Part shown: positions 1 through 11,520 of the stretch, piece after piece
Numbering within the stretch: the first letter of the stretch is position 1
How the letters are laid out: every line of letters begins with the position of its first letter
NCBI GenBank assembly: GCA_035582835.1
Contig: JAYKAV010002932.1
Span: 3,376,702-3,440,701, forward strand
Direction: 5' to 3'
Source: Phoebastria nigripes
Lineage: Eukaryota > Chordata > Aves > Procellariiformes > Diomedeidae
DNA length: 64,000 bases
Notes under the pieces: model-generated
Database searches by the model: none
What the model was told of the DNA's origin: nothing
Seen by the model: only the letters and a program-made list of their open reading frames with translations
Made by a program: the position numbers and the translations under genes

Positions 1-354
1 CTAAAATATTTAGCCACTGCTATGTTCATTATCTTTACACACTTAGGTGGATATGCTGGAAACTCATACTGTGTCACACTTCTGTTGCTGTGTTGATAAT
101 TATTGGCTGATTACATATACAGTCACTTAAATGCTCCCTTGTGTTAATTCTGTCCTCCTAATTACTAATTAATTGAACTTTAAATAGCTCATAGGTTGGT
201 TTAGGTTTGGCAAAGTTCCCAAAAGATTGCCTGTAAAGTTTATTTGAACTAAAAAAAAGAAAAATATTTGCTGATAACCTCCCTTAAGTAGACGTTCTTG
301 GCAGAATACAAGTTCTTCCTGTGACCGGCAGGAACCAGAAATGTAATGAACAGA

Positions 355-373
355 TTTTTTTTTTTTTTTTTTT
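355..373. repeat. Homopolymer T19
   Basis: 19 Ts followed by 'ctttcatgtttcag', together a textbook acceptor-like tract on the plus strand. The frame after it is open for about 34 codons only, so I do not call an exon. Confidence 0.95.
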
Positions 374-2422
374 CTTTCATGTTTCAGATTTTCATTTCTT
401 ACACATAGTCCACCCTGAAGCTGAAGAGAATGTTATTAAATTTAAATGCTTTCCTTCTTGTCTAAGATGCTGGCTTGATAGTAGTGGAAAATAATTTTGT
501 CTATTTATCCACATAAGTACTGCGTCCACTCAGAGCAAACACAGGGGATCAGCGTCAGAGTCAGGAAGATACTTTGCCCTCCATTTCCAATTTGTCTTTT
601 GTGTATTGCAGAGTGCAGCTGCAAGGTGCTGGCATGTACTTATCTAATACCTTAAGAGACAAACGAAGGACCATTACATTATAAACATGGGATGGATTTG
701 AAGAGGATATATAGAATTAATGCTCTTGTGGGGGCTCTGAGCAGCCTGCAAGGCCCACCATTCATTCTCTAATCTGATATTAGCTTCTCCCGTTTCTTAG
801 GAGGCCCCAAGAGCAATTGCCAATGGATCAGCAGAGGCTAGACATTCAAACCTTCTCAAATCATTTTGAATAGCCTTGCCTGAGTTCCATGTTGACAGCG
901 AGCCAGGTGGAATTTTCCATTTTCTTTCTAGCTTTCCAAATAAGAACAGTCCTACTTTCTTTTGACTCTGGTTTTATATAACCAACAAAAATGACAGATA
1001 GCCTTGAATTTGGAAGATTACATTGGCCTGTTCTCAGCTGAAATGTTCTGTCATCATTGACGTATGTGTTTAAATGAGCACTGAAGTGTGAATGGCCATC
1101 TGTCCGGGAAGTACGAGAGATCCTGATTACTAAAATGAAACCACAAAAAAGCTTAGTGCTTAGCAGCAGCACCGAAACACAGAGGGAGAGAGCGCCTTTT
1201 TCACACTGCAGATATTTATAGTAGATGGATGATTATAACTCAGCAATTGCCTAGACTCCCTGCCCCATATTTTTCTAAATATGTTCACTCTCAATTTTTT
1301 GCAAACGTTGAGCTTTCAATATTTGCATCTTTTGTAAAAACAAACAAGAAGAAGCACTAGATATTTTCCCTGTCAAAAGTAGTTGTTTTCCAAGGGGATG
1401 TTGTTCATTTTCTCATGAAGAGTTGTTCTCTGCTTTATAAGGCTTTTAGCTACAACGTGCTCTAACTTCAAATGAAGATTTGAACCTACATTCCCACATG
1501 ATTGCTCTACAGCAAGGCTGAAGGCTATTCCTGGGTGCATCTCTTCCTCTGTAAACCTGAAAAACTTCCTAAGGAAAGGCTTTTGAAAAATCTATAGAGA
1601 TTTTGATCTTTAGTGGGTTGCTGTATCTGATTCAGCTCGATTTTTGGCTATGAGTGACAAAGGTTCCAGGGACAACCACTGGAATTGGGTCGGGGTTTCA
1701 CCCTAATTTCAATGTTAGGAAAACCTTACAGAAGGTTTTTTTGAAATTACACCTCCTGATGTGAAAACTGCTGTTTTATCAAACAACAACTTTTTGGGAC
1801 AGTCTCCTGTAACATTTAATCTTAAAAATTCATGACCACATTGGCTGCTTTTGATGGTTTTTGTGGTGCTGAACAAGTCACCTGTTATTATCTGCTCAAA
1901 CATGAGTTGGATGTCTGTTTAGAGCAGTCACATTATTGATTTGAATCAAAGCAATTTTCTTCCATTTCTGCGTTTGCATTTTTCATTGTTTCTTGTAATT
2001 ACTTTTCCGTTATGCATATAGTTATGAAGATACATAAAGGGTCAGTTTTTAAACTAAGCTGTTGATTTCCTGAGACTGCACACACAGTTTTTCTGTGTTA
2101 AATTTAAGCCACAAAACATAAACATGTAAAGCAGCAGATATAGGTATGTCATGTTTGTAGGTAAGCCTCTACAACATTTTAACTTTCATTAGAGCATGCT
2201 TCCTTATGGCGGGGTTCTCTGTAAGTTACCAAGTCTCTGTGGAAAACTGAAGAGATAATTAGACAGCGGAATATAACTGCAATTTATTTTATTTTTTACT
2301 TTACAGTTTAAAAAGCACATAAGACAGAAACATATGTAGGAAGCCAGGGCATTAAAATAAGGGCATTTTTTTCCTTCTTTATGTTTGGTGGGTGGTTCAG
2401 AGAACAGAGCAGCTTTGTGTTC

Positions 2423-2440
2423 TTATTTATTTATTTATTT
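2423..2440. repeat. (ATTT)n microsatellite
   Basis: About four tandem TTTA units. Confidence 0.85.
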
Positions 2441-4040
2441 TGAGTGTAATCTGAGGAAATGAACCATGAAACGCAATTAATGAAATAGCTGTGCTGAATC
2501 ACATAAACTGGTGTCTGCACAGCTGCCACTCATGTCACAAATGCATCTCTTGCCTAATGTCCACCAGGAGAGTCATTAGCCAGCCGCTTTTGTGGAGGGC
2601 CTCCTGTGCTTTAATTTCAGTATATAATAGAGTGGGGAGCTGGCTGAGTAGCCTTACGATGTTTTTTTCCAGCAAACATAATGTAGAAGAGAAATGCCTG
2701 TTACAGGAAGAGTGTGCTGAGATGGGGAGGGGTGCATAGGCAATTGCTAGAAGAAAACAGAATATCCAGAGCAGTGTCAGGGGCTGTTCAACCTGAAATG
2801 TAAAATGGCTGCCTGTGGTTTCTTGATATCAGATCCTAACTCTAAAGCTTTTTGCTTCTACGTATACCATTACGTTACTTTTATTTCGTGTAATGGGTAT
2901 GTATTCCATGCCAGCGACAGAGAGTGCCGCGAAGGAAAAGCCAGATGTGCTGCAGGGGCTGGCCTGAGGAGGCTGACCCAGGCCAGCTTTACTGAAGTGG
3001 CACAACGCCACAAGCCTCCAGAGCCTCAGGATCCAAAACCTTCTTTTAGCTTGCTGAGGAATTAAGGGGTGGGAGAGGTTAAAGGACACCTCTTCTCTGA
3101 GCATTTGCCAAACTAGCTGAACACTTTCAGTGCTGTATACTGTGTCGCCGCTGATAGCAGTTTTATCAAGATAAATCTAGTCTTGCTCAGGAGGATATTA
3201 ATAAATTATCTGGTAATGAAAAATGTGAGAGGAACCACACTCTTACATCAAGGCCTGATGATTACTTTGATAGATGCAGTGGCAAGATTTTCCTGACAAG
3301 GCAGAAATGAAAAACATGACACATGGACCTTTAAGGGTGACCTCAGAGGAAAACACAAGTTGCTGAATGATACAAAAATAGAACAGGAAAACAGAAGCTT
3401 GAAGGGGCTCAATGTCAACAGCCAGACAGATAGGCTAGACTGATCAACTGATCATTGAGTTTAGTGTCAAAAGCAGAGCAGAGAGAGAGAAGTCTTACAC
3501 TTGGCAGGACAATAAATGTAGCAGAGGCAGCTTTGAAGAAGAGTCAAGTGTAAGAATTTTAAGAATAAAGAGCAGGGGGAAAGTTGAGGGCAAGGAAAAA
3601 GCGAGCATTGATAAACAGTGGGCTAGTCGGGAAATAAAACTGCCCACTTCTTTTGCAGGTATTTTAGAAACAATGCTAATAAAAAATAAATGAATGCAAT
3701 TGAAAATGTCCCTGCATTGGTTTAAGATTTGCATAGGGGGATAAGAGATTAGGTCACTTTTGGAGACACACAAATTGCTAAAAATAAGGCTTGTCAGGGT
3801 ACAGGTGTTAGATATATAAAATGGTAGAAGAGTTGGGTGATATTGGGGTGTGACACTTTATGGATCTGAGAGTTTTACTTAGTGTTTAACTCTGCTAGAG
3901 TTCCTGTGAAAATGTGCACGAGCTGCTTTTTTTCTTTCATATACTCCAGGTGTTATTGATGCTGTGTGGCTGATATTCAAAATGGGCCAATATAAACTGG
4001 AAATAACACTACCACTTCAAAAATGTATAACAGAACTTAC

Positions 4041-4139
4041 CATGAATGCAAACTGATGAAAAATATCGGCAAAGTGGGGCAAGCTTTCCCGTACTAGTTC
4101 TTCTAAATGTTCATATTTGGGACCCATTTCCATGTGTGT
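4041..4139 (-). CDS. Candidate internal exon, 33 codons, unrecognised
   Basis: On the minus strand a CAG acceptor (4140-4142) is followed by 99 open bases and a consensus donor GTAAGT (4035-4040). The exon is phase 0 at both ends. The peptide contains KYEHLEELVRESLPHFADIF, an amphipathic-helix-like stretch with natural-looking composition. The polypyrimidine tract is weak and interrupted. Its phase does not fit the neighbouring candidate at 5536-5697, so the two are not adjacent exons of one transcript as drawn. No family is recognised. Confidence 0.22.
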
Positions 4140-4302
4140 CTGTTTACAAACATCTATTTAGTCTAAAAAGAGAGACTTTGGATGTCCACCTGTCCTAACC
4201 CCTATATATTCGACAGGTCTATTTGGAACTTTCATTTTAAAAAAGGTAGTGAGTAATCTCTGGTTTTAGAGAAATGCTCACCTTTCCAAATAAGTGACCA
4301 AA

Positions 4303-4562
4303 TTGATAGGGCGAGAGGAAATGGCCTCAAGTTGCGCCAGGGGAGGTTTAGATTGGACATTAGGAAAAATTTCTTTACTGNAAGAGTGGTTAANCATTGG
4401 AACAGGCTGCCCAGGGAAGTGGTGGAGTCACCATCCCTGGAAGTATTTAAAAGACGTGTAGATGAGGCNCTTAGGGACATGGTTTAGTGGGCATGGTGGT
4501 GTTGGGTTGANGGTTGGACTCGATGATCTTAGAGGTCTTTTCCAACCTTAATGATTCTATGA
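4303..4562 (+). mobile_element. CR1 LINE, 5'-truncated 3' end (young copy)
   Basis: About 260 bases match what I know of the 3' end of avian CR1 retrotransposons, read on the plus strand. It begins near GCGAGAGGAAATGGCCTCAA, passes through the hallmark block around 'aacaggctgcccagggaag', then 'ttggactcgatgatctta', and ends in the family's terminal 'aatgattctatga'. CR1 copies are normally 5'-truncated and lack poly(A) tails and target duplications, and this one fits. The body looks little diverged from the remembered consensus, so the insertion is probably fairly recent. Four isolated Ns (4381, 4394, 4469, 4511) fall inside it. No reverse-transcriptase part is present, so it cannot move on its own. 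Confidence 0.95.
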
Positions 4563-4700
4563 CCCCTAAAGACCATAAACAGCAGACAAATCGANTGCAG
4601 GTGGGGAGTGAAGGGTGAAGGTGCTGACGTGATCTTTAAGTAGATGNGCGGATTAGAAGACATTTAGAAATCATTTTTGAAAGGTAAAGGCTTGGTGAGC

Positions 4701-4734
4701 ATGTGCGTGTGTGTGCATGCACATGCGTGTGTGT
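4701..4734. repeat. TG-rich alternating purine-pyrimidine tract
   Basis: A TG/CA tract with internal GCATGCACATGCG, capable of Z-DNA in principle. It lies about 140 bases after the CR1 copy. Confidence 0.85.
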
Positions 4735-5535
4735 AGAGAGGTGTTTTGGGTTTCTTTTCATTTTGTACTGTTGTAACAGGCAATCACTTGCCAGATGTCG
4801 GGAAGGTCTAGCATCTGATTTTGAAGTGGAACATAATAGATGATCTACCAGGGGGTTCAGCAAACATCACATATAGCTTTACACTGTCATTTCAGAAAAA
4901 AATCTAGGAAGGTGACNTTTGGTGACATACTAGGTGACATTTGAAATGACAGCACTTGCTTTCAGATGTAGCATTCCCTCCTGCTGTGAATCAAGGGAAT
5001 CTGTACTGTGGCTATGATTTCTGTTATTGATGACCCTAATTTCTGCAAAATGCAGGCAAAGAGACTGCACACGGTCCTGTCTGTTGTATCAAGTGAGAAT
5101 TGGTTCAATAGGAGAGGGCAACCGGAGAGCATTTACTATGCATGGCATGATCTGAATGACTTAGCTCTGTAAAGGAGTTATAACCTCCACTCTACTTNTT
5201 CTAAAGAGTTTAGTGAGGAATGAATGAAGAGCAGCAAAAAAATAACCCATTGGAGGAGTGTATCTGCTTTACTCCATAGACTTCCTAGGATTGCAAAGTT
5301 TCACCAGCAATAAAAAGCAGTTCAGTGCTTGGGTTTCACCAACCCCCTACTGCTCTCAAGAGTCATCAGTAAGTGCTCACCTTCTAACATATGTAAATGA
5401 GCTGAATGCTTACTTCTGAAAGCTCTCAGAGCTATGGGAAAACTTGGCTAATTAGCAACTACCTGAGTTCTTGTTGACTGCTTCCTTTTCTTGTTGCATA
5501 CCAGTGAGCCAGAGTTTCTTTTGATTGCTCCTTAC

Positions 5536-5697
5536 TTTTGCTCATAGGGGTTAAAAGGACTCCTTGCAGTACTGTGATCACTGGAATGAGGCCATCTTTG
5601 GGTATGTTTGGACTGGAATCTATTGAAAATCCTTGTAAACATGAAAAGCTTGTTGAGCTTGAGGTCTGTTTTGGTTTTTCCTTTTGTACTGTTAGAA
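5536..5697 (-). CDS. Candidate internal exon, 53 codons, unrecognised
   Basis: On the minus strand an acceptor 'tttttccttgtag' is followed by 162 bases open in one frame (one base, 53 codons, two bases) and a donor reading AAAA|GTAAGG. The peptide is basic and serine-rich, includes LNKLFMFTRIFNRFQSKH, and ends SPFNPYEQ. A second same-strand frame (5459-5968, 169 codons) is open across the same bases, so at least one of the two is open by accident. No domain is recognised. Confidence 0.2.
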
Positions 5698-6747
5698 CTA
5701 CAAGGAAAAATGGAGCTGGTTTCAGACATCGTTTAAACCTATTTACCAATTTTATATGAGGAAGTTTACTTTCTTGAGCTTTCTGTGTAAGTTTAAAGAA
5801 AACTCTAATGTAGAACTTGCAGAAAATCATCAACAAATGGGATGTATTATTTCCATTATATATTGTATCATTACTCAAACCAGTATATGAAACAATTTTA
5901 TGAATCAGAATTAGACTTCTGGGAAGATATTCTGCGTCATTTGTTATCAACATTATTTTAGATGCCATTAACTGGCAATAAAATTTGGATGCAAGTAATT
6001 TTAATTGTTGAACGTTATGTTAGCACATAATGCTCTAATCATAAATATTTTTTTTTTCTGGTGCTTAAATGAAACTGCTGTACTTTAACAATTTTGTTAT
6101 ATTCAAGAAACAAGTNTTTGATTTGCAGTCTGTGAGGTAGAGGAAGGGACACGAAGAAGTGGTGAGCGGTAGTACTGTACCCCTTGTGAACAGCAAATTA
6201 CATGCCTAAACTTTGTTTTTAAAACTCCTATTAGTAGAAAACATCCTGTAGGATTTTAACCTGCATAGGTGAAACGAGTATATTGTTATTCTTCTTTTTT
6301 TCTTCTTTCAACCTGCTCTAGAGTCTATTTAATGACTGAACAAAATCCTGAAGCTCCTGCTCACTAATATGAATGGGTTAAATATATATATATGCAGCAC
6401 AACAGCTGTAGGGCTTGGAAGTGGCACAAAAGCCTTATATTGGTTCTCTCCACAGGGAATGAATTTTAACTTCATGAGTGCGACTTTCCAAGAACTGGTC
6501 TCCATGAGGAATACAAGAATCACCTTAGCAGATTAGCCAGTAGTCTATCTAATTTAGTGTCCCATTTCTCNAGGCTTATATAAGAAACAATAATTCTGGT
6601 TTATGAAGCAGGTGAAAAAAGAGTAGATATTGGTTGTGGGGGAAGGGAGGAACAACGTAACTACCAATCCCAGTAGTTAGGGAATTTGGATGGAAAGTGA
6701 CATTCCTAACACTGCTGTTTGGATAACAATGGCTAGCTTGGATAGGG

Positions 6748-6762
6748 TCTCTCTCTCTCTCC
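6748..6762. repeat. (CT)n microsatellite
   Basis: About seven CT units on the plus strand. Confidence 0.85.
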
Positions 6763-7621
6763 CCTTCCCTCTTCTACCTCCATGATTCTGTATCAGGAAG
6801 CTTCTCATGAGGAGAAAACACAAACAAATTTTATCTGAGAACCCTTTAGTTTTCAACAAATTTCTTTNTCACAAGCGAACTTCTGGTAGTCACAATTAAC
6901 ACTATTAATAGCCCTTTTTGCTAGAAATGAGCTTATGTAATGTCTTTCAAAGTTTTCTCTGGTATTTCCATCTTCCCCATGGAGACCATAGAGGGCCTTG
7001 CTAGTGTTAAGATGAAGAAAACTTTCTTAGGTCTACTGTAGCTCTTGGCCTCAATAACATCTTGTGTCAAAGAATTACGGGGGTTGTTACAGCTTGGAGA
7101 TTACTACTAAATGCAAACAGTGATATTCATGAAGTGGCTGAAAACTGATTTTCTTTAGACTATAAGAAACTGCATGACTTTTCCATCAAATGTTTGTTGG
7201 TTTTATTCCTCCTGAAAGGCGGTCCTTCTCTTTTCTTCACAAGTCTTGGCTTCTAATTGTTGTAGCTACAATAAAATAATAATAGTCACTGTACTTTTTG
7301 CATCTCTCTGAATCTCCATCATGGCTAGCGTGAGAAAGGAAATAATAAAGTTAATTCTCTAGAGAATCTGGGCTCATTATCACACATGACCACTGTTTGC
7401 TGTACTTGTTTTCCAGTTGTTCTGATATTTCAGCTGATGAGGTAGGAGTGAGGCCTAATTTCTAATTGAGTGATGCATCAACAACATTCTGTTCTTTTTT
7501 ATTAAAATGTTTATCAGGTGTCCTCAATTACAGAAACATTAACCAACCCACCATTTTATCTGAGTCTAATACTGATGCTATTTAATTTTTTTTTAATCAT
7601 GATCAGGAGGATGTGATAGAG

Positions 7622-7945
7622 AGTAGGCTTATTAAACTTGCAGATGTTACCAACTAGGAGAAATCTGAATGCTGGATGGCAGGATATCTATCTGATGATT
7701 AGATATATGGTTTTGTGATAGATATATGGCACTATTATAGATATATGGCTCTATTCAACAGAGACAAGAGGAAAGTACTGGGCTTACACAGGAATAATCA
7801 AGTGCNTAAACACAGGATAGAAAACAGCTGGCTGGGTGGAAATTCAGTGGGAAAGGATCTTGGGCTGGTGCTCTGGAGATGTTTTTCTTGGTAGCAGCAA
7901 CATCAGGAGGGTTTCAACCCTCGAGCTGACCTCCTACTGCCTTGC
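7622..7945 (+). mobile_element. Decayed CR1 LINE fragment (reverse-transcriptase end region)
   Basis: The stretch carries degraded echoes of the CR1 ORF2 region downstream of the catalytic motif: 'cttattaaacttgcagatg' (the Leu-Ile-Lys-Phe-Ala-Asp neighbourhood), 'gacaagaggaaagtactggg', 'aataatcaagtgc', and a glycine/serine-rich 'gggaaaggatcttgggctgg'. All reading frames are broken by stops. A 19-bp tandem triplication (7700-7756) sits inside it. Together with the tail at 8196-8412 it is probably one old insertion, interrupted by about 250 bases that I cannot align with CR1. The family call rests on remembered consensus sequence. Confidence 0.6.
7700..7756. repeat. 19-bp tandem repeat, three copies
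   Basis: The core TAGATATATGG starts at 7700, 7719 and 7738, giving an exact 19-base period. The remaining 8 bases of each unit differ, so this is an old or slipping microsatellite-like expansion. It lies within the decayed CR1 fragment. Confidence 0.85.
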
Positions 7946-8195
7946 AGCCATTGATCTGCTTCAAAANTACGCAGTTGTTTTTCTCAATTCATTTTCAGCT
8001 GGATCAGCAGCTCAGCTGACAGATGTTGAATCACGGGAGCCATCACAAGGGACACAACAGGGATGTGCAGCCAGAGTCGCTGGGATCGCACCTTTTGACA
8101 AAAATGTCATCCTGGGTAAGCTTAAAATAATGGTGAAACTGTACACGTGTTCTCCATGCTGATGGCAGATGGGATAAGAAATTCTAACTATAGAA
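7946..8195. other. Unassigned segment between two CR1 pieces
   Basis: About 250 bases not alignable with CR1 by eye, with a continuous plus-strand frame of about 108 codons crossing it (7836-8162). The frame runs out of CR1 relic sequence and ends without any known motif. Either it is a very decayed CR1 body or an insertion that split the element. Confidence 0.4.
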
Positions 8196-8412
8196 AAGAA
8201 AATTTAGCTCAGATGTTAGGAAAAGCTTTTCCTGGATCATGAAATGTTGGAGCAGAGTGGCTAGGGAGGCTGCAGGGACCCTGTCTGCGGGTCTTTACCA
8301 ATCTCAGATAGACACACATCTGTTGGGAAACCCCATGTACGATTTTTCTGCCTGCAAGCAGGGAAACAGATTTAACTGATCTCTGGAGGTCACTTCCAGC
8401 CCTCTGATTCAT
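8196..8412 (+). mobile_element. Decayed CR1 LINE 3' tail
   Basis: The order of degraded CR1 tail landmarks is intact: 'gatgttaggaaaagctttt', then 'gttggagcagagtggctagg', then 'tctctggaggtcacttccag' and 'cctctgattcat'. This matches the block order of older CR1 3' ends on the plus strand. It follows the fragment at 7622-7945 in the same orientation and is likely part of the same insertion. Divergence is high and nothing is coding. Confidence 0.75.
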
Positions 8413-9616
8413 ATCCCTTAATTATTTGTAGTGCAAAGTGAGTAAAATGAAAGGTTTTTCTTAAGGTACGAGGACTGAATTTTGCAGAAATCACCCTTTT
8501 ATTGTTAATCGCTTCAATGTAGGCAACTGGATTAGCCTTCTGTTTGACCAGTGTGGAGAAAAGGGAGGAAGAAAGAACATTAATCATATCAAATTTCTCT
8601 CTCAGCATTTTGACAATAAGATGGCATTTACAAAGAACTTGGGTCATACAATATATATCTGTCTGTCATTAAAAGAACCACTTTCCAAGCAGTTTTATTA
8701 ATCATAGAGCTTACTACAAAAAAGTGTCAGTGTGACCCCACCTACGACATTAATCCAACAAAGATATTCTTGATGGTTATCTTTATCTTGATATCTCCCA
8801 CTAGAAGATGCCAGTTTTGAATGAACATCCCTGTCTATTTCAATAGAAATGATAGGACTGCTTTTTACGTGNTTTTATGACCACGATGCTGTTTTGCACA
8901 GGTTTATGCTTAACTGTTCATTTTAATGTCTGGAATGACTGGTGAATACTGATGGAGAAAAGCATGGAGAAATTTGCAGTCACTGGCTCTCCTGAACATT
9001 TTATACAAACCCAATCTCTGTTCTCCTTTAATTATCACAACAATTTATCATAAAAGTTATTAATTTAAAATGTTTGTCTTTAGTCAAAAGACCTGCTCAA
9101 TCTTTGAAGCTGTGTGGTTTCATTTTGAGACTGTGCTAGAATTTTCCTCAGTCCTCTTTGCTCTGCAACTTCATTTTTTAAAGCTCAGAAGTGACACTAA
9201 AATTGCCTATCCTTTTTGTGTTTTCATTTGAATAAAGAACTGAGGGAGCTATAGGGTAGTAGTAAAGGCTCTTGAAGTGTATATGCCACTGTATATCACT
9301 TCTTTATATTTAGCACAGATGTACATTCCTCAGCTTCTGAAATTAGAAGTTCAGCCCAATAGATCTTACTGATAGGCCCACAGCACCAAGATCTTAAGTG
9401 CTTGCTAGGAGAAGTCTTGCTCTTAGCAGGAATAATTTGCTTGGATAACTGTTTGGATTCCATGGAGACTGATGCCTGGCTGGAATACAGAGGCAAAATG
9501 ATGCTGCAAAAAGCCCTGCAGGACTGTTTATTCCCTTTTCAGACAGAATTGATAATTGCTGCTCCTAGTGCTATAGCACACCACTCTCCTTTTAATTCGT
9601 CCAATAAGCCATGTTT

Positions 9617-9682
<66 letters not shown>

Positions 9683-11008
9683 TGCTAATGAATGAACAAA
9701 TATATTTTCTTTACGTCATAGTGGTATTAATTCATTACATCTTGTCTAGGCACCTCCTAAAACCAGCTGAACTGATGGCACTTGGCACACAACAGGCTCA
9801 GACTTTTTAAGCACCTTCTGATAGAATCTGGGAGGTGGACAAACTCAGACGATCAGGAGGAGATTATTGGTATGAAAATCCAGAGAGGCTGCAAAGTCCT
9901 GCATAATAGTTACAGTAGCTCTTTGAAAAGGCAATAGCACGTAGCTGATGGCAAACAGATCCTTCAATCTATGAATTTTAAAATGCAATATGCAGCATAG
10001 AACAATATAAATCCAGGAAGACTGCAATTTATCTGCACTTTGTTGCCTTAACTCATGCAAAGGCCGCAGTATTACATCATATAAGGAGGAAAGTTTGGTT
10101 TAGTATTTTCTTCCCTGAAATCCCAGACCAAGAAGCAAGTATCCTTTAATGATAGTAGTCCATGTAATTTCATTATGTTCACTTAATAAAGAAATAAATA
10201 AGGTGAGGAAATATATCTGCATGCTTATTACAGTTTTATAAATTTATAGATTCCAGCAAAACTAAGTGATGATATACTAAATTAAGTTAGACTTAAGCAT
10301 TTATGGCTCTGCTTTACTGAAGTGGATCCAATAGGTGCATCTTTTGAGAATATCGGTAGAAAGCAACTGTAAAGATTTCTGAAGTACAGGACAGAATTAA
10401 AGGTTGCAAAGGTTTGAGAAATGGGTACCATATTGGCCAACAATTGAGGTATTGTGGTAGAGAATTGGTCTTTCTCTTATTTTCTGTGGAAGAAATTTCG
10501 CTTCATATGCAAAACAAAATGTTAGGTCAGATGAAGAATAACTCTGTAACTGAATGTTTGCAACATTCACCTAGAATACAGGAAACTGTTCAAGTAAGTG
10601 CTGTACCTGGAGTTTGCATGTTCCAGACATGAACTTAGAGGTCTTTCCTGCCAAAAATTTCAAAAGGAACTACTTTCTTTTTTCTAGAGACAGGGGAAAA
10701 AGCCAAATGCCCTTTTTTTGTGTGCATTATATTAAGCAGGAGTTTTCTTTCCTGACAAGCCCTATTAGATATGAAAGCAAAGATAAATGGTAATTAATCA
10801 GGTTATTCTAAAACTCTCTATATAATGACAGACATATGTTATATTTAAGCAAGTAAGAAATGAGCATCTGTGCTTATGGGAGTGTATTCTTGCCCTGGGA
10901 AGCTCAGGGGTGAACATGTCACTGTTGTGCCCCTGAAAAAAACAGCATACAGCATTTCCAGTAACTTTTTGTACTATCCAAGAAAACATTCTCTTTTTAT
11001 GTGTGTCT
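8413..11008. other. AT-rich non-coding DNA
   Basis: Contains the T61 run and no recognised gene or transposon. The short plus frame at 10414-10632 runs past a GTAAGT but has no acceptor worth calling. Confidence 0.5.
9621..9681. repeat. Homopolymer T61
   Basis: 61 consecutive Ts. On the minus strand this could be the poly(A) tail of a retrocopy lying to the right, but there is no AATAAA on the minus strand just upstream and no flanking duplication that I can see. The true length may be uncertain in the assembly. Confidence 0.95.
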
Positions 11009-11023
11009 GAGAGAGAGAGAGAG
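11009..11023. repeat. (GA)n microsatellite
   Basis: About seven GA units directly before the CpG clump at 11024-11160; GA tracts are common at vertebrate promoters and enhancers. Confidence 0.85.
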
Positions 11024-11520
11024 GTGAGCTCATTTCACCGTGGTGGGAAGCCGGGGTCCCCATGAAAGTGTATTAGTGGAAGAGCGGAGCGAGCGCAGCA
11101 GCACAAAAGGGATGGGACTGTTGCAGCCACGGTGGCACTAAGACCGAGGGAGGAGGATTTGTTTGTTTAGGCACAGTCTACGAATTTACCTCTGCCACTT
11201 TAGTTTAAAGAAAATAAACTGTGCTTCTGCCCACAACTACATAATTACATTGTACTCTAATATCTCTCGACTTCAAAATGACAGCTAAAGCAGATTAAAG
11301 CTGTTTACAGCCTATGGGAAGTAGTATGGTGGCTGCTGGCAATATTTCTTTCTCGCTCAGTAACCAAAGTCCGGTCATAAATCTATATTCTTCTTCAAGG
11401 AGGAAGGCTGTGATTAAAGGATTCCTCCTACAGCTGTGGCTTGGTGATAAGAGCTTTATGTTCAGACCCTCCTAAGCGACAAAAAGAAAAAAAATCATTT
11501 TTCATTAAGTTAGCTACTCT
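11024..11520. promoter_or_regulatory. CpG clump followed by conserved-looking AT-rich sequence
   Basis: About seven CpGs in 11036-11155 (including 'agagcggagcgagcgcag') next to a GA run, then 350 bases with the low-repeat, mixed texture common in conserved non-coding elements ('ctttagtttaaagaaaataa', 'cataattacattgtac'). It could be a distal enhancer or a weak promoter. No TATA-initiator-donor set fixes a transcript. Confidence 0.25.

Larger units (their letters stand above)
1..4040. other. AT-rich non-coding DNA
   Basis: Intron-like or intergenic sequence. A minus-strand frame at 1733-1930 has an acceptor-like left context and a GTAAGG donor, but its AT-driven codons are unconvincing. A slightly GC-richer patch lies at 2920-3070. 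No repeat family was recognised besides the short simple repeats listed. Confidence 0.5.
4563..7621. other. AT-rich non-coding DNA
   Basis: Besides the exon candidate at 5536-5697 and the TG and CT tracts, it holds three closely spaced GGTGAC copies (4911-4941, two followed by ATA or ATT). Nothing else is recognised. Confidence 0.5.

Noticed and set aside
375..490. Open stretch of about 34 codons behind a T19/CAG acceptor
   Set aside because: The T run makes any following AG look like an acceptor; the short AT-rich peptide has no support.
1733..1930. Minus-strand frame between an acceptor-like CAG and a GTAAGG
   Set aside because: Acceptor tract is poor and the codons track local AT content; splice-like pairs of this quality are expected several times by chance here.
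5459..5968. 169-codon minus-strand open frame, the longest in AT-rich sequence
   Set aside because: A rough estimate gives about one frame this long by chance on both strands of 64 kb. It has no domain, and a different frame over the same bases has better splice signals.
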